Made by a program: the position numbers and the translations under genes
Shown here: positions 27,029 to 32,125 of the stretch, in pieces
Layout: every line of letters starts with the position of its first letter
How positions within the stretch are numbered: the stretch's first letter is position 1
The notes under the pieces: model-generated
What the model was told of the DNA's origin: nothing
Seen by the model: the letters and a program-made list of their open reading frames with translations, nothing else
The model's database searches: none
DNA from: JANXLS01 sp038227045
GTDB lineage: Bacteria; Planctomycetota; SZUA-567; H5-PLA8
Assembly: GCA_038227045.1 (NCBI GenBank)
Contig: JBBRQD010000065.1
Span: 1 to 32,125 of the forward strand
Reading direction: 5' to 3'
Length of the DNA: 32,125 nucleotides

Positions 27029-29890
27029 TTACTTCTTCTTTTTCGCAGGCTTGCCCTTTACGGATGACTTGCCTTTGGATGCCGGCTTGCCTTTCGCCAC
27101 CACCGCTTTTTTCATTGGCGCACGAGTTGTTTTCTTCGCGCTTGCGGCTGCCTTCTTTGCCGGTGCCGCGGCTTTCTTTGCAGGCGCTGCAACTTTTTTC
27201 TTAGCCGGGGCCGCTTTTGCCGCCGCGGCCCTTGCGGCATCCTTTTCTTCCACCACGGCCTGAGCGGCCGCGAGACGCGCGATCGGCACGCGGAACGGCG
27301 AACAGCTCACATAGTTCAGCCCGATCTTGTGGCAGAACTTGACGCTCGCCGCGTCGCCGCCGTGCTCGCCGCAGATTCCGATCTTCAATTTCGGATTCGT
27401 CCTGCGGCCACCTTCAATGCCGATCTTCATCAGCTTGCCCACGCCCGCCTGATCCAGCGATTGGAACGGATCGGCATTGAAAATGCCGGCCTTTTTCGAG
27501 TCCACGTAATCCGGCAGGAAGCGCCCCGCGTCATCGCGGCTCAACGCCATCGTCATCTGCGTCAAATCGTTCGTGCCGAAGCTGAAGAACTGCGCCTTCT
27601 GAGCGATTTCGTCCGCCAGGAGCGCCGCGCGCGGCACTTCGATCATCGTGCCGACCAGATAATCGAGCTTCACCCCCGCCGCGTCCAAGACTTCCTTGGC
27701 AATCGCGCGGGTCTGAGCTTCGAGGATGTTGTATTCCTTCGCATCGAAGACCAGCGGGTGCATGATTTCCGGATATACCTTGATGCCTTCTTTCTTGCAT
27801 TGCACCGCCGCTTCGATGATCGCGCGCACCTGCATGTCGAGAATTTCGGGATACGTGATGCACAGGCGGCAGCCGCGATGTCCCAGCATCGGGTTGGATT
27901 CGTGGAGCTGTTCGACGCGGTGCTTCACCTTCTCGAACGGCACGCCGATCGCTTCCGCCAGTTGGCGCTGAGCGGCTTCTTCGTGCGGCACGAATTCGTG
28001 CAGCGGCGGATCGATTAGGCGAATCGTGACGGGCAGGCCGTTCATCGCCTTGAAGATACCATAGAAGTCTTCGCGCTGAATCGGCAGCAGCTTCGCCAGC
28101 GCCGCCTTGCGCGCCCCAATCGTATCGGCGACGATCATTTCGCGGATCGCGCGAATGCGCTCTTCCGTGTCGAAGAACATGTGTTCGGTGCGGCACAGGC
28201 CGATGCCTTCCGCGCCCATATTAATCGCGTTCTGCGCGTCGTACGGCGTGTCGGCGTTGGTGCGAACCTTGAGCGTGCGAATCTCGTCGCAATACTTCAT
28301 CACCGTGTAATACGCCGGCGGCAATTCCGGCTTGATGAGTTCCAGTTTCCCGAGATAGACGATGCCTTCCGATCCATCGAGCGTCACGAAATCGCCGCGC
28401 TTGACGATCGTCGAGCCGATCGAGAATTCCTGCTTCTCGTAACTGATGTTCAACGCTTCGCAGCCGACGATGCAGCACTTGCCCCAGCCGCGCGCGACGA
28501 CCGCCGCATGGGACGTTTTGCCGCCCGTCGCGGTCAGAATACCGTTGGCCGCGTGCATGCCGCCGACGTCTTCCGGCGACGTTTCCTTGCGGACGAGAAT
28601 CACCGGCGTGCCCTTCGCCGCCAGCGCTTCCGCGTCTTCGGCATTGAACACAACCTCGCCGCTCGCCGCGCCCGGAACCGCATTAATTCCGGTGGTCAGC
28701 TTCTTCGCTTCGAGATCTTTCTTCGGCGTCTTCGGATCGATCACGGGATAGAACAGGCGGTCGATGTCGTCCGAGGCGATGCGCTTGATCGCCTCTTCCT
28801 TGGTAATGAGCTTTTCTTTCACCATGTCCAGCGCCATCACGAAAATCGCCTGCGGGCTGCGTTTTCCCGAGCGGCACTGCAACATGTAGAGCTTTTCGTC
28901 TTCGACGGTGAATTCGAGATCCTGCATGTCCTTGTAATGCTTCTCGAGCGTCTTGCGGACGTCGCAGAGCTGTTTGTAAGCAGCCGGATACTTGGTATCC
29001 ATTTCGATGAGCTTCATCGGCGTGCGGATGCCGGCGACCACGTCTTCACCCTGCGCGTTGATCAGCCAGTCGCCGTAGAAGACGTTCTCGCCCGTGTTCG
29101 GATCGCGCGTGAAGCACACACCCGTGCCGGAGCGGTCGTTCTTGTTTCCGAAGACCATCTGCTGCACATTGACCGCGGTGCCTTTGAGGAAGTTGAGCTT
29201 CTCGACGTTGCGGTACTTGATGGCCTTGTCGGCTTCCCAGCAGTTAAACACCGCCGAGATCGCGCCCCAGAGCTGAACGACGGGATCCTGCGGAAACTCC
29301 TCGCCTTTCTTTTCCTTGTAGAACGCCTTGAAATCGTGGCACAGCTTCTTCAACGCATTCGCGGGAATGGCAGAATCGTCTTTGATATGCAGCGTGTGCT
29401 TGACGTGGTGGAGCATTTCTTCCATCGGCTCTTTGGAGAGGCCCATTGCCGTGGTGGAGTACATCTGAATGAAGCGGCGATACGAATCGTAAGCGAAGCG
29501 CGCGTCGCCGAACGTGCGGGCCATGCCTTCGACGGAGATGTCGTTGAGTCCGAGATTGAGGATGGTTTCCATCATGCCGGGCATGGAGCGCGCGGCGCCG
29601 GAGCGCACCGAAACGAGCAGCGGATCGCTGGCGTCGCCAAGCTTTTTGCCGGTGGCCAATTCGAGCTTGGAGATGTGCGCGCGGATTTCCTTGTCGAGTT
29701 CTTTGGGATAGCGTTTGCCTGCCGCGTAATATTCGGCGCAGGTATCGATGGTGATGGTGAAACCGCCGGGAACGGGCAAGCCGATCATGGTCATTTCAGC
29801 CAGGCCGGCGCCTTTGCCGCCGAGCAATTCTTTCTGAGTACCGTTGCCTTCGGCTTTTCCGCCACCAAAGAAATAAACACGTTTGGGCAT
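27029..29890 (-). CDS. ppdK: Pyruvate phosphate dikinase with a basic H1-like C-terminal tail
   Basis: A 953-residue cytoplasmic enzyme interconverting pyruvate + ATP + phosphate and PEP + AMP + diphosphate. The ATP-grasp domain starts KELLGGKGAGLAEM. The phosphohistidine domain has GGKTSHAAVVARGWGKC with His461, and the PEP-binding barrel contains CRTEHMFF and ICGEHGGDAASV with the catalytic Cys840. The normal enzyme ends near residue 880. Here about 66 more residues follow (27032-27229), made almost entirely of Ala, Lys and Pro in AAPAKKA- and KGKPASKGK-type repeats. GGTGGAG 8 bases before the ATG supports the start. It is transcribed alone, bounded by a terminator and a 600-bp upstream gap. 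Confidence 0.96.
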   Translation of the reverse strand: MPKRVYFFGGGKAEGNGTQKELLGGKGAGLAEMTMIGLPVPGGFTITIDTCAEYYAAGKRYPKELDKEIRAHISKLELATGKKLGDASDPLLVSVRSGAARSMPGMMETILNLGLNDISVEGMARTFGDARFAYDSYRRFIQMYSTTAMGLSKEPMEEMLHHVKHTLHIKDDSAIPANALKKLCHDFKAFYKEKKGEEFPQDPVVQLWGAISAVFNCWEADKAIKYRNVEKLNFLKGTAVNVQQMVFGNKNDRSGTGVCFTRDPNTGENVFYGDWLINAQGEDVVAGIRTPMKLIEMDTKYPAAYKQLCDVRKTLEKHYKDMQDLEFTVEDEKLYMLQCRSGKRSPQAIFVMALDMVKEKLITKEEAIKRIASDDIDRLFYPVIDPKTPKKDLEAKKLTTGINAVPGAASGEVVFNAEDAEALAAKGTPVILVRKETSPEDVGGMHAANGILTATGGKTSHAAVVARGWGKCCIVGCEALNISYEKQEFSIGSTIVKRGDFVTLDGSEGIVYLGKLELIKPELPPAYYTVMKYCDEIRTLKVRTNADTPYDAQNAINMGAEGIGLCRTEHMFFDTEERIRAIREMIVADTIGARKAALAKLLPIQREDFYGIFKAMNGLPVTIRLIDPPLHEFVPHEEAAQRQLAEAIGVPFEKVKHRVEQLHESNPMLGHRGCRLCITYPEILDMQVRAIIEAAVQCKKEGIKVYPEIMHPLVFDAKEYNILEAQTRAIAKEVLDAAGVKLDYLVGTMIEVPRAALLADEIAQKAQFFSFGTNDLTQMTMALSRDDAGRFLPDYVDSKKAGIFNADPFQSLDQAGVGKLMKIGIEGGRRTNPKLKIGICGEHGGDAASVKFCHKIGLNYVSCSPFRVPIARLAAAQAVVEEKDAARAAAAKAAPAKKKVAAPAKKAAAPAKKAAASAKKTTRAPMKKAVVAKGKPASKGKSSVKGKPAKKKK

Positions 29891-30502
29891 CTGACGATCT
29901 CCACCAAAAAAAGGGAAACTGAGCGCGCCTTCTCAATACTGCGCAAAAAGTTGCGCAAAGACACTGGCGTGCTTCTAAAAACCCGTCAAAGAGAGCGGGC
30001 CGGCGCAGCGACTCCTGGCTTCACCGAAAAGAAGCGAGATAATATAACGGAAGAACTCATCGTCAAGCAGAAGAATTCAGCAATGACGAGCAGCGGGTGA
30101 AGTAGTCCTATTGTGATATTCCTTCAGGTGGTGGCGTGCGGGATATATGACTGCTCTAGCCGGCTTCAGCCCGCTTGTTCCAGTGTGCCTTCAGGAATCG
30201 TGGCCGGGTAGCCTAACGATCTTGCTCCGATCCGTCCGTCCCGAAGTTAAAATTCTTCTCAAAGCGCGCCGCACCAACGCCTTCAAGAATGCACAATGTG
30301 TACTCATTTTATCAAAAGCAAACTATATGCCAAAATGTTACACGTGAAACATCGGGTCTTGTTAGGTATTTCATAGGTTCCCGATCGGACATATTAAAAT
30401 CGCGAAGCGGCGCGTACATCTCTCAGACATCACGCCGAATCCCATGGCCTCGATTGCCCACTCACAAACGAGCAATAAATTCAGTTGGGCGGATGGCCCC
30501 GC
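29891..30502. other. Intergenic region, about 610 bp, no gene seen
   Basis: This separates PPDK from the iron-sulfur/SCP2 gene, both on the minus strand, and should contain the PPDK promoter. Apart from the inverted repeat at 29940-29957 I see no RNA gene, repeat or convincing open frame. Short plus-strand frames (30147-30347, 30289-30543) lack recognisable products. Confidence 0.6.
29940..29957. promoter_or_regulatory. Perfect inverted repeat upstream of PPDK
   Basis: TGCGCAA and TTGCGCA around AAAG, 50 bases upstream of the PPDK start codon. It could be an operator or a small hairpin in the 5' leader. No regulator can be named. Confidence 0.35.
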
Positions 30503-31816
30503 CTACTGGGGAAAGCACTTTCCGAACGCCACCAGCAGCCTGAGTGGGCCATCGAACCGAATCTTCCGCCGCAGCAGTGCCCATACCACGTTTCTTTCCT
30601 TCCTCAGAAAGCCGATCCACGTTTGTGAGTCAGCGGTAACGTGCAGATCGGGCTTGCCGACATGCCCCTCTTTCACGCTGATCTTCTGTTCCTGAATCAC
30701 GACAGTTGCCTGCCGCTGCTCATGTCCGGTGAAGGTGAAGTGGAACGTGGCATTCAACCCCGCCGACTTGCCTGGCTGGAAGACGTTTGGCATTCCTTTC
30801 AGGAAAACCTCGACGGTGTTCGGCCGCAGCGTGTTGCCTACGTGCTTGATCCTTTTGTGGGGAAACCGTTTGGCGACATGATCCTCGGCGTCGGAGTTTT
30901 TGGTGACGTAAATTGTCTCTTCCTTTTCTTGCAGAGGCCGCACGATTTCCTTGAGATGTGCCTTCCGATCAGTGAGGAATGGTCCAATGACGTCTTCTCC
31001 CGCGGGACAAACCGCCAGGCAGTACGCCGCTTTGTAGTTCGCTCCGAACGACAGACTCTGCCACATCGACGCCGACTCTGCATCGCTGACCCGGCTGCGA
31101 TAGTCGCGCGCGTCCTTGCTGTCGGCCACCTGCTCGACCCAATCGGTGAAGCCGCCCATGAACTCCCGGTAGTTATGGGTGTAGCATGCCGAGAAGTTAA
31201 AATCTCCTTCCAACGAAATGGCCCCCACAGGACACGCGGCCACGCACAGTTTGCATTCCACGCAGGGGTTGTAGTTGATCGGCTGGTTAGTCTCTGAAAC
31301 CTCGGCATCCAGGAAGATCGTCCCCAACAGGATGAAATTGCCGAACTTCTCATGGATCACGTTGCGGTGAATGCCCATCATGCCCATCCCTGCCGCCACC
31401 GCGACCGGCTTGTGTGACACCACCCAGACCTTGCCAGGGAACCGGCCCATCTCCATCGGGAAGCCCATCGCCGGGTTCATGGCTCGGATTCCTCGCTTTT
31501 CCAGGGTCTGAACCACGCTCCGGGCAATGTCGTTGACCTCTTCCCCGCTATGGTGGAATTCGGTGTTGGAGACTGAGCGTGCCGGTGTCCGAATGGCCTC
31601 TCGATTCATGCGAACCACGAAGCTGATAAGAGTCTTGGTGTGGGGGAACGCCTGGAAGATGTCTTGGCGCTGATCGTCCAAAACAGGTCTGCCGATCTCG
31701 ACAAATCCCACGTCATCGGCACCAGCATCGAGGACCAGTTGCTTCAGCCATCCGGCATCCAGCGATTCCTTCTTGGACGGAACGGAAGGTACGGACTTGA
31801 GGCGAATTGCTTGCAC
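30503..31816 (-). CDS. QueG-like 4Fe-4S protein fused to an SCP2 sterol-carrier domain
   Basis: A 437-residue protein. Residues about 20-170 resemble the N-terminal part of epoxyqueuosine reductase/reductive-dehalogenase-like proteins (GADDVGFVEIG, VVSHKPVAVAAGMGMMGIHRN). A ferredoxin cluster motif follows, with Cys185, Cys188, Cys191 and Cys195 (CVECKLCVAACPVGAI), then Cys211 and CLAVCPAG (Cys266, Cys270) as partial second-cluster ligands. Residues about 335-435 form an SCP2-type lipid-binding domain (NATFHFTFTG, GKPDLHVTADSQTWIGFL). The start is GTG at 31816; no strong ribosome-binding site is visible, so it could differ. There is no signal peptide. It probably reduces a hydrophobic substrate with low-potential electrons, but the reaction is unknown. 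It diverges from an IS66 transposase 98 bases away. Confidence 0.75.
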   Translation of the reverse strand: MQAIRLKSVPSVPSKKESLDAGWLKQLVLDAGADDVGFVEIGRPVLDDQRQDIFQAFPHTKTLISFVVRMNREAIRTPARSVSNTEFHHSGEEVNDIARSVVQTLEKRGIRAMNPAMGFPMEMGRFPGKVWVVSHKPVAVAAGMGMMGIHRNVIHEKFGNFILLGTIFLDAEVSETNQPINYNPCVECKLCVAACPVGAISLEGDFNFSACYTHNYREFMGGFTDWVEQVADSKDARDYRSRVSDAESASMWQSLSFGANYKAAYCLAVCPAGEDVIGPFLTDRKAHLKEIVRPLQEKEETIYVTKNSDAEDHVAKRFPHKRIKHVGNTLRPNTVEVFLKGMPNVFQPGKSAGLNATFHFTFTGHEQRQATVVIQEQKISVKEGHVGKPDLHVTADSQTWIGFLRKERNVVWALLRRKIRFDGPLRLLVAFGKCFPQ

Positions 31817-31914
31817 GGTCGGGTGATCTTCGAGTGTAACTGATTACCGTGTTATTAATTTGACCCCATCCATTTTTCACTATTTTTCTGCGCCCGTGGT
31901 CCGATGATATTGGC

Positions 31915-32125
31915 ATGGACGAGCGAAGCTATCGAGAGGACATTGCCAGGCTCAACGCGCGGATCGAGCAGTTGGAGCGCGCGCTGGCCGCCAGCGAGGA
32001 GCGCAACCGCAAGCTTTTGGAACGGGTCGAGAACCTCCAGCGCGGAAACAAGCGCCAGGCGGCTCCGTTTTCCAAAGGTCCGCCCCGATCCGATCCCAAA
32101 CCGCCCGGGCGCAAACCCGGCGACG
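31915..32125 (+). mobile_element. IS66-family transposase, 5' part, cut by the window end
   Basis: The first 70 codons of a transposase. A leucine-zipper-like helix (DIARLNARIEQLERALAAS and ENLQ) precedes RQAAPFSKG and KPPGRKPGD, the N-terminal signature of IS66 TnpC-type proteins. The reading frame is open to the window end. No tnpA or tnpB accessory genes precede it, as in single-gene IS66 relatives. The left inverted repeat should lie within 31817-31914, but I cannot identify it. Whether the element is intact cannot be told. Confidence 0.85.

Noticed and set aside
28181..30100. 639-codon plus-strand open frame opposite PPDK
   Set aside because: It is antisense to an unmistakable enzyme with catalytic motifs. 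Its product is Arg/Ala/His/Phe-rich without any domain, as expected from the codon bias of the opposite strand.

Overview
This 32 kb window comes from a Gram-negative bacterial chromosome of roughly 55-58% G+C (my estimate by eye). The Gram-negative assignment rests on a lipoprotein with a lipobox, an outer-membrane-type beta-barrel protein and LspA. The gene mix (a ten-haem lipoprotein, phosphoketolase plus acetate kinase, uronate isomerase, a large secreted glycoside hydrolase, an FHA protein, many short palindromic repeats) fits an environmental member of the Planctomycetes-Verrucomicrobia-type lineages. That placement is a weak inference, because no marker such as rRNA is present.

Layout. 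(1) 216-646: a frameshifted 3' remnant of an IS630-family transposase, then a rho-independent terminator and a tRNA-Leu(UAG), all on the minus strand. (2) 751-8039, minus: a beta-barrel outer-membrane protein followed by a very large lipoprotein with ten CXXCH haem motifs, an LVIVD-type propeller and a coiled-coil tail of three 51-residue repeats. The coding frame continues for 41 more codons after the annotated stop. This is the most unusual locus and a candidate extracellular electron-transfer module. (3) 8722-15957, plus: a DksA/TraR zinc-finger protein, lspA, ackA, a DNA methyltransferase fused to a nuclease-like domain, phosphoketolase and a HAD phosphatase. (4) 15974-26803, minus: a FHA protein, a CPBP protease, a glycosyltransferase, dihydroorotate dehydrogenase, a secreted glycoside hydrolase, uronate isomerase and an FdhF/YdeP-like molybdoenzyme. 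(5) 27029-31816, minus: pyruvate phosphate dikinase with a histone-H1-like basic tail, then an iron-sulfur/SCP2 fusion protein. (6) 31915 to the end, plus: the start of an IS66-family transposase, cut by the window edge.

How the genes work together. Phosphoketolase makes acetyl phosphate from sugar phosphates and acetate kinase turns it into acetate and ATP. The glycoside hydrolase and uronate isomerase suggest use of plant or algal polysaccharides, and PPDK links pyruvate and PEP. The cytochrome and barrel could export electrons across the outer membrane. Several palindromic repeats (9194-9274, 18168-18184, 19636-19776) sit between genes and look like dispersed genomic repeats.
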